Positions 7,025 through 13,479 of a DNA stretch of 14,275 bases are shown here, in pieces (the first letter of the stretch is position 1; every line of letters starts with the position of its first letter). Where the stretch lies: NCBI GenBank assembly GCA_013329455.1, contig DUKF01000072.1, positions 763-15,037 on the forward strand, written 5' to 3'. The translations under genes were made by a program, and so were the position numbers. The notes under the pieces were generated by a model. That model worked only from the letters and a program-made list of their open reading frames with translations, ran no database searches and had not been told where the DNA came from. Source of the stretch: Methanotrichaceae archaeon. Lineage in GTDB: Archaea > Halobacteriota > Methanosarcinia > Methanotrichales > Methanotrichaceae.

Positions 7025-7052
7025 AAAACCTATGAGGTCCGAGGCTCATAGG
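7025..7052 (-). terminator. Hairpin terminator between the secreted-protein gene and pspA
   Basis: CCTATGAG (7029-7036) and CTCATAGG (7045-7052) form a perfect eight-base stem with an eight-base loop. On the minus strand it is followed by TTTT. It lies 28 bases beyond the stop at 7080 and directly upstream of the pspA TATA box. It could alternatively be an operator for pspA. Confidence 0.5.
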
Positions 7053-7079
7053 GGTCTTGCCACCGGCACGAATCAGAGA

Positions 7080-7631
7080 TCACTTGAAGATTAGCTTCTT
7101 GTCAACCTCGAACTTTCCGTCAAGCATCGTCTTGGTGTCGATGTTCTGGCTGATGTCCTTCCTGAAGGCCTCCAGGTCCCATATCCCGTTGAACTCGCTT
7201 TTTACATCGAAGGTTGTGCAGTTTGGGGTGACGACCAGACGGTCGTAGCCCGAATAGGAGGAGACGACGTTGACGTTAGATATGTCCAGGCCAGTCCCTT
7301 TGAAGACCCGCGAAGAATCAAAATGCTGGACGTTTACGAGAAGCCCCTTGGGAAACTCTATCTTCCGGTTGATCTGAGAAACGCCCTCGGATTGGTTAAA
7401 TTGGCCGGTTGCGAAATAATCTATGGAGCCTTTCCCATAGAGAACCTCGGTGTTGGTGAACCCCTTCCACCGGTCCAGATTCGTGCTCACGATCTCAGTC
7501 TGGCCTTCTCCGCTGACGTTGAGATACCCAGTAATGAACCCATCCTGAAAGGTCGGCGAGGCTGAGGCGATCATCGCCAGGGTGACGACAGACGTCATCA
7601 GGACGAGCAAAAGGGCGATAGCACTTTTCAT
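7080..7631 (-). CDS. Secreted protein of unknown function
   Basis: A 183-residue protein I do not recognise. It has a clear signal peptide (hydrophobic core about 5-22, likely cut after ASA at 24 or so). The mature part has alternating polar and hydrophobic residues suggestive of beta strands, such as GKGSIDYFATGQFNQ and GYDRLVVTPNCTTFDVKS, and a single cysteine in the mature protein. It starts at ATG 7629-7631 with GGGAG five bases upstream. It lies on the same strand as pspA, 89 bases away, but a hairpin with a T-run lies between, so co-transcription would be partial at most. Being exported next to a membrane-stress operon is suggestive, nothing more. Confidence 0.78.
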   Translation of the reverse strand: MKSAIALLLVLMTSVVTLAMIASASPTFQDGFITGYLNVSGEGQTEIVSTNLDRWKGFTNTEVLYGKGSIDYFATGQFNQSEGVSQINRKIEFPKGLLVNVQHFDSSRVFKGTGLDISNVNVVSSYSGYDRLVVTPNCTTFDVKSEFNGIWDLEAFRKDISQNIDTKTMLDGKFEVDKKLIFK

Positions 7632-7662
7632 GTAACTCCCTGAATATCATATAACCCAATTA

Positions 7663-7671
7663 CATTTAAAC
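7663..7671 (-). promoter_or_regulatory. TATA box for the 183-residue secreted protein
   Basis: GTTTAAATG on the minus strand, preceded by a run of T and A, is centred about 36 bases before the ATG at 7631. This gives a leader of about ten bases that just includes the Shine-Dalgarno. A second TTATATGAT at about 7647-7655 is closer to the gene and less well spaced. Confidence 0.35.
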
Positions 7672-8354
7672 CTTTTTAATTGAACCTTTCTTGGGGTGAG
7701 CTGAGAACATAATGCTACTGAGAACCCCATGGCCGAATTCAGGGATGAAGGTACGGTCAACGTGATCGAGGCAGAGCAAATGCGATGAACTTCGTTTAGA
7801 TCCTCAATTCATTCGAGAGGATCAAATGACAGGTTCGAACGCTCGCGATAGGCTATCTCCAAGACCCAGCTGATGTCCAGGGGATCATCGAAGATGCCGT
7901 CAAGGAGACAGACATTAGCCAACCCAAAAACGAAATTCCAGCTCCCGAATTATCCTGAAAAATAGAGATGTGGGGGCACTACCATTCGGTCCCTCCCCAG
8001 GAGGGATCGTTCTCGTTTTAGAGATCAGCTTGATGAATCTACTTGGTTGAGAGGCGCTCTGCCCCCCCCTGAAGCCTCTATCAAGCGTCTAGCCACCAAT
8101 GGGTCACTGGGTCTATCTGCCTATCAGTTATTCCGTTTTGCTGGACCCGTTCCAGGTCGAAATCTTCGAACCAGTTGCCAAGTCCTCTATTCGCCCCTCT
8201 CGGAGTTGGGTCTATCATACAATCTCATATCACGCCGACTACAGATATAAAATTTTTCACTATAAAATAAATAGGCCTCTGATATGGTACGATCACAATA
8301 TAGTCTATTTATTTCGGCGATTCAAGTACAAAGATCGTCCGATTTCGCACGACC
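7672..8354. other. Gene-poor stretch with possible coding remnants
   Basis: I see no intact gene in these 680 or so bases. Short open stretches look protein-like but lack starts or are cut by stops. On the plus strand these are MAEFRDEGTVNVIEAEQMR from 7731, then in another frame GYLQDPADVQGIIEDAVKET ending near 7960. They read like a decayed gene with frameshifts. A perfect hairpin (TCCCTCC/GGAGGGA, 7990-8006, three-base loop) stands without a neighbouring gene end. The open frames of 60-90 codons at 8047-8371 have unlikely compositions and I do not call them. Confidence 0.4.
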
Positions 8355-8376
8355 AAAAAAGTGGGCGATGAAGCCC
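8355..8376 (-). terminator. Weak hairpin terminator after the 304-residue secreted protein
   Basis: On the minus strand GGGC and GCCC form a four-base stem with a six-base loop, followed by AC and TTTTTT (8355-8360). The T6 run 42 bases past the stop at 8403 is the main signal. Confidence 0.35.
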
Positions 8377-8402
8377 TGACCGGGAAAGATACCCCTTGAC
8401 GT

Positions 8403-9317
8403 TCAGAAGGGCTTTCTACTCTGGAAGTTAACAATCGACTGTAGGTCGGGGGGCAACGTCGTCTTGCTCTCAGAAGAAGGCGTATCAGGCGTTGCAATGC
8501 TCGAAGTAGAGCCGATCGAGACCTTGTTCGAGACGTAGGAGAGGTCACATCGCCGATCGGTCATCACTATGTAAACCGAATCTGGAGGTGTATCGCCCTG
8601 TTTCACCGCGAACCAGAGACCTTTCAGGTCTTCTGAAGTTGCCAGGGCGCAGAAGCCGTAAATCCGAACGTTGTCCTGGTTATAGATGTCGACCCAGGTT
8701 CTCGAGGATTCAGTGTTAAGGCCGCAGGGTGGCAGGTCAGGGGCAGCCTCGAAGAGCTCAGGCGGATAAACGTTCCAGTTGGTGACCGAGAGCTTGTACC
8801 TGATGAAGTCGTTTCCGCTCACCGAATAGTCTTCAGTCCCCGTCAGCTCGAGCCGTGGGTTCGAAAGGTCCTGGTAGCACTTATAATCTTGGCCGCGCTC
8901 GAAGATGTAGCGCGATGTGTAGGCCGTCCGTCCACTTCCATCAGTAAACCTGGTGTAAATATCAGCCTGGAGACGATCCACCTCGGCAGATCGAATGATC
9001 ATCAGCGTCTCGCTGAAGCTCGTCGTCCAGACCGCAGAGATGGCCATGGCCTCGGAAAGGAGGTCTGAGGCCGCCGTTGGGCCGAAGGCAAAAGATTGGT
9101 ATGCTTCACCCCAATCGCAGTCGGTGGGATGGCACTTACCCCAAGCGTGGACCGTAACGTCCGTGCCGCTCACGCCTATGTCAAGGGTTGTTACACCATC
9201 GGTAGTCAGGTCGACGTTCTTCCAGTACCCTGAAAAGTGGTCCAGATGTGCCGACGTGCTCGGGGCGAAGGCCAGGGCAAGAAGGCCGAGGACAAGTAGA
9301 TATGCGGATTTTTTCAT
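8403..9317 (-). CDS. Secreted two-domain protein with CHPTDCDWG motif
   Basis: A 304-residue exported protein: MKKSAYLLVLGLLALAF signal, likely cut after STSA at 23. The first domain (about 27-140) contains GYWKNVDLTTDGVTTLDI and WGKCHPTDCDWG (C62, C67), a pair of motifs seen in many secreted proteins of bacteria and archaea. The second (about 158-268) holds LSVTNWNVYPPELF, PPCGLNTESSRTWVDIYNQ and IYGFCAL, another recurrent extracellular domain of unknown role. The remaining tail is Ser/Thr/Pro-rich. Cysteines at 147, 198, 223 and 257 could form disulfides. Start: ATG at 9315-9317 preceded by GGGGA; the longer in-frame extension to 9341 adds eight residues before the signal and is less likely. 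No enzymatic function can be inferred. Confidence 0.82.
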   Translation of the reverse strand: MKKSAYLLVLGLLALAFAPSTSAHLDHFSGYWKNVDLTTDGVTTLDIGVSGTDVTVHAWGKCHPTDCDWGEAYQSFAFGPTAASDLLSEAMAISAVWTTSFSETLMIIRSAEVDRLQADIYTRFTDGSGRTAYTSRYIFERGQDYKCYQDLSNPRLELTGTEDYSVSGNDFIRYKLSVTNWNVYPPELFEAAPDLPPCGLNTESSRTWVDIYNQDNVRIYGFCALATSEDLKGLWFAVKQGDTPPDSVYIVMTDRRCDLSYVSNKVSIGSTSSIATPDTPSSESKTTLPPDLQSIVNFQSRKPF

Positions 9318-9375
9318 AATATTTCCCCTAATGTTTAACAATAACTCTCATCTTTGTCGCTTAAACTATTTTACG

Positions 9376-9558
9376 TTATTGACAAAAGATCTCTTGTATT
9401 GTCCGGACTGATCTCAGGAATATTTGAGATTGCCAAAGCGGAACTAGCTGCATTCTGGCGAGGTTTATGATGCCCTTCAGAGGGCCCTTTCGGTTCAGGC
9501 ATCTGGTATCTGCAACATGTCTGCTCGTCTCCTCGAGGTCCCACGGATTTGAAATATA
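9376..9558 (-). pseudogene. Possible decayed coding fragment upstream of the 304-residue gene
   Basis: The minus strand is open for 60 codons between TAG at 9559-9561 and TAA at 9376-9378. It has no start codon at its head and a protein-like reading (SNPWDLEETSRHVADTRCLN, then KGPLKGIINLARMQLVPLW). A second frame in the same place is open for 43 codons from ATG at 9502. This looks like a gene remnant, but the family is not recognised and chance openness cannot be excluded. Confidence 0.25.
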
Positions 9559-9845
9559 CTAAATCTCACTTTTCTGACCAGATCTAAAATTCATTAAGTA
9601 TGTTTTCATATTAATATAAGTTTAAATTATATTATATATACTATTTGTTAATGATTAAATTTATAAATAATTAATATTAAAAATAATTTTTTATATAATT
9701 TCTTAATAAATTGTCATAAAAATATGTACTATTAATCAAATATAAGATTAAATAGATTAAATTTTAATCGCAAATTAAATTTAATGATAAGTTAACTATT
9801 TTATAAATATTATCGTATGTTTTTTTTGAAATGCCTATAATCGAG

Positions 9846-9860
9846 ATCGAAACCTATAAA
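9846..9860 (+). promoter_or_regulatory. Promoter-like BRE/TATA motif in the AT-rich island
   Basis: ATCGAAACCTATAAA resembles an archaeal BRE (GAAA) joined to a TATA box. A near copy, ATCGAAACCCTATA, lies at 10148-10161, with one base inserted. The first points into the GC-rich island at 9870-9900. No protein gene follows either. Confidence 0.3.
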
Positions 9861-9930
9861 GTTGTTCACTACCCGGGGTCGGATAGGATTCTTCGGCCGC
9901 TAAAATTGATTCCTATATGTTGTGTGTATA

Positions 9931-9942
9931 GACTTCGAAGTC
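9931..9942. repeat. Perfect 12-base palindrome
   Basis: GACTTCGAAGTC is its own reverse complement, flanked by TGTGTATA and ACAAA. It could be a dimeric regulator site or a small hairpin. It stands in AT-rich DNA with no gene within 500 bases downstream. Confidence 0.35.
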
Positions 9943-9997
9943 ACAAATTAGACTCGATTTTGAAAACTTAGCTATTCCATACACTATGTGAATTTAT

Positions 9998-10055
9998 GCC
10001 CCTCGTCGCGTACCATGATGGTTATCGGGGCGAAGTATGCTCTTGAAGCGTACTT
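9998..10055. ncRNA. Candidate structured RNA in a GC-rich island
   Basis: Within the AT-rich island, three pairings can be drawn. GCCCC (9998-10002) pairs with GGGGC (10027-10031) and encloses ACCA/TGGT (10012-10015 with 10019-10022). AAGTATGC (10033-10040) pairs with GCGTACTT (10048-10055) around a seven-base loop with one G-T wobble. Neighbouring DNA is nearly GC-free, so a compact structured patch is notable. Strand, ends and expression are unknown; no known RNA family is recognised. Confidence 0.25.
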
Positions 10056-10834
10056 GACACTCAGAAGGCAATGTATGCATATAGTTTATACGAATAAGAA
10101 TCCGAGTCAATTATAATATAGCATATTTTTATAAACCACTTTTTGGCATCGAAACCCTATATTTTCGACCCACATTTCTAGTTTATAAAATTGAAATGAT
10201 AATTAATCAAAGCTTTAATTTTCACCAATGAATTAATATAAATTCATAAGTTGTCCTCTATAAAATATCCATGCTATTAAAAATTAATTTTTTCCATAAA
10301 TTTGATAAATTAATATATTCTATAACGGTTTTGTTGTATCATATATGTTTAGACATATAATAAAAATTTATTTTTTATAAAATTTCATTATTATACGATT
10401 AGAAAAGTTTAATTTATTTAATTAAATTTAGATAATTACTCGGAAATTATACCTTCGAGAAGTTGAACAAAAAGTGAGAATTGGAGTTATGAAGATGATC
10501 ACAAGAATCACCTTCGAAATTCGGGATACGATCTCGAAGTCAAGATGCCGCGTTTACCGAGTCCAGTGGTCTATTGCCTTGCACCTAAAGCGAGTGAGAA
10601 CGAATACCCAGCATCATGGAGGCTCACCAGAGGCGAGGAGGACAGACCAAAGTAGGTGTTTTTCATCATAATCCGTGCTATCGGCCGTGACCGTGAGGAG
10701 CAGCAGCGGCCGGAAGAGTGGCCCCTATCGTCCAGATAGGATATCCCAAAGCTTCTCTTCCCATGATGTGGTGGCGATACTCCTCTCCTCGGTTGTCGGA
10801 AAAGAGGAGGCTTCAACTTATCGGGCATGGGAAG

Positions 10835-10939
10835 TCAGCCGAAGAAGTCTTCGGCTATGTAATGTAGTAGCTCTTGACCCAGGGAAAAGGCCAAAAAGCC
10901 GAATAAGGGACCCCAAAAGGAAACATAACATAAGGTCAT
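10835..10939 (-). pseudogene. Short hydrophobic open frame, possible membrane-protein remnant
   Basis: The minus strand reads 34 residues from ATG at 10937-10939: MTLCYVSFWG, then PLFGFLAFSLGQELLHYIAE, then DFFG and stop. It resembles a membrane helix followed by an amphipathic tail. The same frame continues upstream beyond a stop (AAYTSYQAAEGQLQN near 10990), and protein-like pieces follow downstream in other frames (WEEKLWDILSGR). This fits a gene broken by stops and frameshifts. The stretch at 10675-11235 on the plus strand is also open from a GTG, but its arginine- and serine-rich composition looks like an antisense shadow. Confidence 0.25.
10837..10856. repeat. Near-perfect 20-base inverted repeat
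   Basis: AGCCGAAGA and TCTTCGGCT form a nine-base stem with a two-base centre (or eight with a four-base loop). It overlaps the end of the 34-residue minus-strand frame. No T-run follows on either strand, so it is not a typical terminator; an operator or mobile-element remnant is possible. Confidence 0.5.
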
Positions 10940-11036
10940 GGGAATTGAAGACGAGGACCAAGTTGATCAGTTCTGAAGCTGGCCTTCGGCGGCCTGGTAG
11001 CTGGTGTAAGCTGCCTTTATTTTCTAAACTACGTGA

Positions 11037-11165
11037 TCATGGGGGTTTGAGGGTAAAGGAGGAAAACCTAGTCTTCCAGACGATCTCATCTGACCTCCCA
11101 AACAGCGTTCTCTTCCAGGTCTGGGCCTTGACGATGATCAAGTTCTGGCCACATCTGACTTTCAT
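11037..11165 (-). CDS. Possible small gene of 42 residues, divergent from the ClC gene
   Basis: On the minus strand ATG at 11163-11165 opens 42 codons to TGA at 11037-11039: MKVRCGQNLIIVKAQTWKRT and so on, ending FSSFTLKPP. Codons mostly end in G or C, as in the real genes here. GAGGA lies about ten bases upstream of the ATG, and CTTTTATATG (about 11207-11216) is a good TATA box placing the transcript start about 20 bases before the ATG. The protein is basic, with one cysteine, no signal and no membrane helix. I do not recognise it. It may be a true small protein, or the intact N-terminus of a gene decayed downstream, since remnants continue on this strand. Confidence 0.35.
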   Translation of the reverse strand: MKVRCGQNLIIVKAQTWKRTLFGRSDEIVWKTRFSSFTLKPP

Positions 11166-11243
11166 ACGTTTTATTCGTCCTCATGATCGGCTCTCGAGGA
11201 GAACAGCATATAAAAGGGCGGGAAGGAGCCGCTGAGTTAATGG

Positions 11244-11250
11244 TTTATAT
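11244..11250 (+). promoter_or_regulatory. TATA box for the ClC gene, predicting a leaderless TTG start
   Basis: TTTATAT is centred about 28 bases before the TTG at 11275. No Shine-Dalgarno is seen in the gap. The predicted transcript start falls at or very near the start codon. Confidence 0.5.
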
Positions 11251-11274
11251 TGAGATGAACATCAATACGCCGTC

Positions 11275-13017
11275 TTGAATCAAGATCGAAAAGGTGAGGG
11301 CAGCCACATCAGAAAATTTTCGGATACATATAAGTGGGCCTATATCGACTTTCTAGCAATACTGATCGGTGTGGCAGGAGGAGCTGGCGCCATAGTATTT
11401 AGAAACGTCATAGAGTTCATCCACGGCATATTCTTCTCCGGAATATATCAACAAGGCGCTGGCCCGTCCTATTCTGTAATCTTGTTCCCGATAATTGGCG
11501 GCCTGATCGTGGGCCCTATTATTTACATCCTGGCTCCCGAGGCCAAAGGTCATGGCGTTCCCCAGATAATAGAGAGCTTGCAGATAAGCGGAGGTCAGAT
11601 CAGAAAGCGAGTGGGATTCCTGTTGATACTATCATCGGCAGTGATCATCGGCAGCGGCGGAAGCGCCGGAAGGGAGGGACCGATCGCCCAGATAGGTGCT
11701 TCCTTCGGCTCTCTTATAGGTCAGCTCTTCAGACTCGGCTCCAAAGATCTGAAGCTTCTGACGGTTTGCGGCGTCGCTGCTGGCATCGCAGGGACCTTCA
11801 ACGCCCCCATGGGCGGCGCCATATTCAGCATGGAGGTCGTGGCGAGAAGGTTTTCGCCCTATGACTCGGTTCCGATACTGATGTCGGCGGTCGTCGGCAC
11901 AGCGGTGGCAGGCACTCTGATCAGCCCCACACCGGCCTTCGTGAATCCCGAGTTCGCCTTCAGCACTTCGGACCTCGCCCTCTGTTTCGTGCTGGGTCCG
12001 ATCTTTGGAATTCTAGCTTTCTCCTGGGTGAGGATCTTCTACTTCATCGAAGATTTCTTCGAGGCTCTCAAGATCCCAAAGATGCTCAAGCCCGCCCTTG
12101 GTGGGGTCGTGGCAGGAATAAGTGGATACTACCTTTTCGGTTACGGGATTATGGGCGTCGGCTATGACGGCATAACTAGGATCTTTGATATGCCGTCCTT
12201 TCCAGGCACGACGGAAATGATAATGCTCCTCGTCGCTCTGGGACTGCTCAAAATCCTGGCCACCTCCTTCACGGTGGGGTCTGGTGGCAGCGGTGGGATA
12301 TTCGCTCCGTCGCTATACATCGGGTTCATGTTCGGAGTGGCTTTCGGGCTTGTCGCAGGCAGAATTCTCCCGGGCCTGGATACTGCCTCGCCGACGGTCT
12401 ACGGCCTTCTGGGAATGGCGGCCCTCTTCGCAGGAGCTGCCAGAGCGCCTCTGACCTGCATAGTGATGATCCCGGAAATGGCCAGCAGCTACAGCAGGCT
12501 CCCACCCATTATAATTGCCTGCGTTTTGAGCTACACGGTCGCTCAGATCCTGATGAAGGGGGCATCGATCTATTCTATCAAGCTGATGAAAAAAGGAATA
12601 TTCATCGACCAGCCTGAGCCAGTTCTAAAGGGGATAACCATCGGCGAGGCCATGCATCGGGATGTCGTGGCCGTCGACCCCGAAACGACCCTCACCCAGC
12701 TCCGAGAAAGGATATCAAGACTTAACCACACCGGCTTTCCGGTGGTGAAAGACAGGAAATTGGTGGGGATAGTGACCTTCGACGACCTGAGAAAGGTGCC
12801 GATCGTTGACCAGGATCGAACCCTGGTGGTTGATGTGGCCGTCAAGGATGTAATCACCGTCCGCCCAGACCAGTCAGCAAAGTATGCCATGGATCTGATG
12901 TATCAGAACGAAATAGGCAGGCTTCCGGTGGTTAGCGAGGATGAACCTTTGAAGCTCATCGGGATAATAACCCGGACCGACGTCATCCGGGCCTATGAGA
13001 TCATCGAGCAGAGATAA
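11275..13017 (+). CDS. ClC-family chloride channel or transporter with tandem CBS domains
   Basis: A 580-residue ClC protein: membrane domain at about 20-445, then two CBS domains (about 455-510 and 523-577) that usually bind adenine nucleotides and gate the pore. ClC signatures are present: KGHGVP (91-96), GSGGSAGREGP with gating glutamate E134, GGIFAP (340-345), and the pore tyrosine Y433 in SIYSIKL. H93 stands where the E. coli selectivity filter has Ser107; GHGVP is a common prokaryotic variant. SMEV (185-188) has valine where antiporters carry the internal proton glutamate (E203 in E. coli), as in animal ClC channels; this hints at a channel, but does not prove it. The start is TTG at 11275: an in-frame stop lies upstream with no ATG between, and later starts would fall inside the first helix. 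It is preceded by a TATA box and transcribed alone. Function in chloride or pH balance is a family-level inference. Confidence 0.92.
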   Translation: MNQDRKGEGSHIRKFSDTYKWAYIDFLAILIGVAGGAGAIVFRNVIEFIHGIFFSGIYQQGAGPSYSVILFPIIGGLIVGPIIYILAPEAKGHGVPQIIESLQISGGQIRKRVGFLLILSSAVIIGSGGSAGREGPIAQIGASFGSLIGQLFRLGSKDLKLLTVCGVAAGIAGTFNAPMGGAIFSMEVVARRFSPYDSVPILMSAVVGTAVAGTLISPTPAFVNPEFAFSTSDLALCFVLGPIFGILAFSWVRIFYFIEDFFEALKIPKMLKPALGGVVAGISGYYLFGYGIMGVGYDGITRIFDMPSFPGTTEMIMLLVALGLLKILATSFTVGSGGSGGIFAPSLYIGFMFGVAFGLVAGRILPGLDTASPTVYGLLGMAALFAGAARAPLTCIVMIPEMASSYSRLPPIIIACVLSYTVAQILMKGASIYSIKLMKKGIFIDQPEPVLKGITIGEAMHRDVVAVDPETTLTQLRERISRLNHTGFPVVKDRKLVGIVTFDDLRKVPIVDQDRTLVVDVAVKDVITVRPDQSAKYAMDLMYQNEIGRLPVVSEDEPLKLIGIITRTDVIRAYEIIEQR

Positions 13018-13080
13018 AAAGGATAGGGTATTAAAAAAGATGGAATATGAAAATAAATTATATAAGTTTAAAATATAAAT

Positions 13081-13120
13081 AAAAATCGTCGGGGCTTAAA
13101 GCCCTGCCCTTTCGACGATT
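13081..13120 (-). terminator. Compound hairpin terminator overlapping the MTH865 gene end
   Basis: An outer stem pairs AATCGTCG (13084-13091) with CGACGATT (13113-13120). Inside it GGGCTT/AAGCCC (13092-13097 with 13099-13104) forms a second stem that contains the TAA stop codon. On the minus strand a TTTTTATTTAT run follows. It ends the MTH865 transcript and also lies between convergent genes. Confidence 0.6.
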
Positions 13121-13335
13121 ACATCGGCCACCTGTTTTGCGCTCTTGAAGGGAAAGTCGCTGGCTTTGAGGACCTTTCCTGCATCTCCGGCTGTCAGTTC
13201 GACGTCGCCTGCCTTGCATTTCGTATCGGCGCCCGCGGGCATCGCCGCCAGAAGGTCCTCTGGAGTTTTTATAGGAAACTTTGCGTCATTCAGGGCCCCG
13301 GTGATCTGCGCGTGTATCTCATCTTTGATGCTCAT
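13096..13335 (-). CDS. MTH865-family protein
   Basis: A 79-residue protein, MSIKDEIHAQITGALNDAKF, then PIKTPEDLLAAMPAG, CKAGDVELTAGDAGKVL and a C-terminal VADVIVERAGL. It matches the MTH865 family of methanogens, small helical proteins resembling an EF-hand pair, with no known function. I chose ATG at 13333-13335 because AGGTGA lies a few bases upstream and it gives the family's usual N-terminus; the frame extends to 13389 without support. It is divergent from the winged-helix regulator across 144 bases and convergent with the ClC gene. Its stop codon is inside the terminator stem. It should be cytoplasmic; there is no signal or membrane helix. Confidence 0.9.
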   Translation of the reverse strand: MSIKDEIHAQITGALNDAKFPIKTPEDLLAAMPAGADTKCKAGDVELTAGDAGKVLKASDFPFKSAKQVADVIVERAGL

Positions 13336-13369
13336 ATTTTTCACCTTGACATCTAATAGAACAGGTACG

Positions 13370-13378
13370 GATATATAC
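13370..13378 (-). promoter_or_regulatory. TATA box for the MTH865 gene
   Basis: On the minus strand TATATATCC, preceded by AAG, is centred about 39 bases before the ATG at 13335. This predicts a leader of about 13-15 bases that includes AGGTGA. Confidence 0.55.
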
Positions 13379-13435
13379 TTTAGCGTCATCAGAATGTACC
13401 GGATACAGGTTGATACACAAAAATGACCTTTAGAT

Positions 13436-13457
13436 GTATAAGGAAAACCTTTTTACG
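13436..13457 (+). promoter_or_regulatory. Promoter region of the winged-helix regulator
   Basis: Two TATA-like elements precede the ATG at 13480: GTATAAGG at about 13436-13443 (leader about 14 bases) and TTTTTACG at about 13450-13457 (leaderless, 26 bases from centre). No Shine-Dalgarno is seen, so the second is favoured. AAGGAAAACCTT at 13440-13451 is a small inverted repeat that could be an operator. Confidence 0.35.
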
Positions 13458-13479
13458 TTTGACACCATAAAGCTCTCGC

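Larger units (their letters stand above)
9580..10460. other. Extremely AT-rich intergenic island
   Basis: About 880 bases that are overwhelmingly A and T; for example 9601-9720 contains only 9 G or C in 120 bases, against GC-rich genes on both sides. No gene is visible. It contains AT palindromes (GATTAAATTTTAATC at 9755-9769, ATTAAATTTAAT near 9774) and several TATA-like motifs. It is interrupted by small GC-rich islands at about 9870-9900 and 9998-10055. It could be foreign DNA, a nucleoid-protein binding or silenced region, a DNA-unwinding element, or spacer containing small RNA genes. Confidence 0.85.

Noticed and set aside
7831..7845. GGTTCGAAC resembling a tRNA T-arm.
   Set aside because: No matching acceptor stem, D-arm or anticodon arm can be built around it.
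8047..8371. Two overlapping plus-strand frames of 67 and 90 codons.
   Set aside because: They have no ribosome binding site or recognisable motif, and the second runs into AT-rich sequence with an aromatic- and basic-rich, random-looking product.
10558..10570. GTCCAGTGG core next to the AT-rich island, as for a replication origin.
   Set aside because: Only the short core is present, once, without the GAAAC and G-string parts. No orc1/cdc6 gene is in the window. An origin cannot be supported from this alone.
10675..11235. Plus-strand open frame of 186 codons starting with GTG.
   Set aside because: Its composition is rich in Arg and Ser with no domain sense or ribosome site. The minus strand has better protein-like fragments and a promoted small ORF in the same place.
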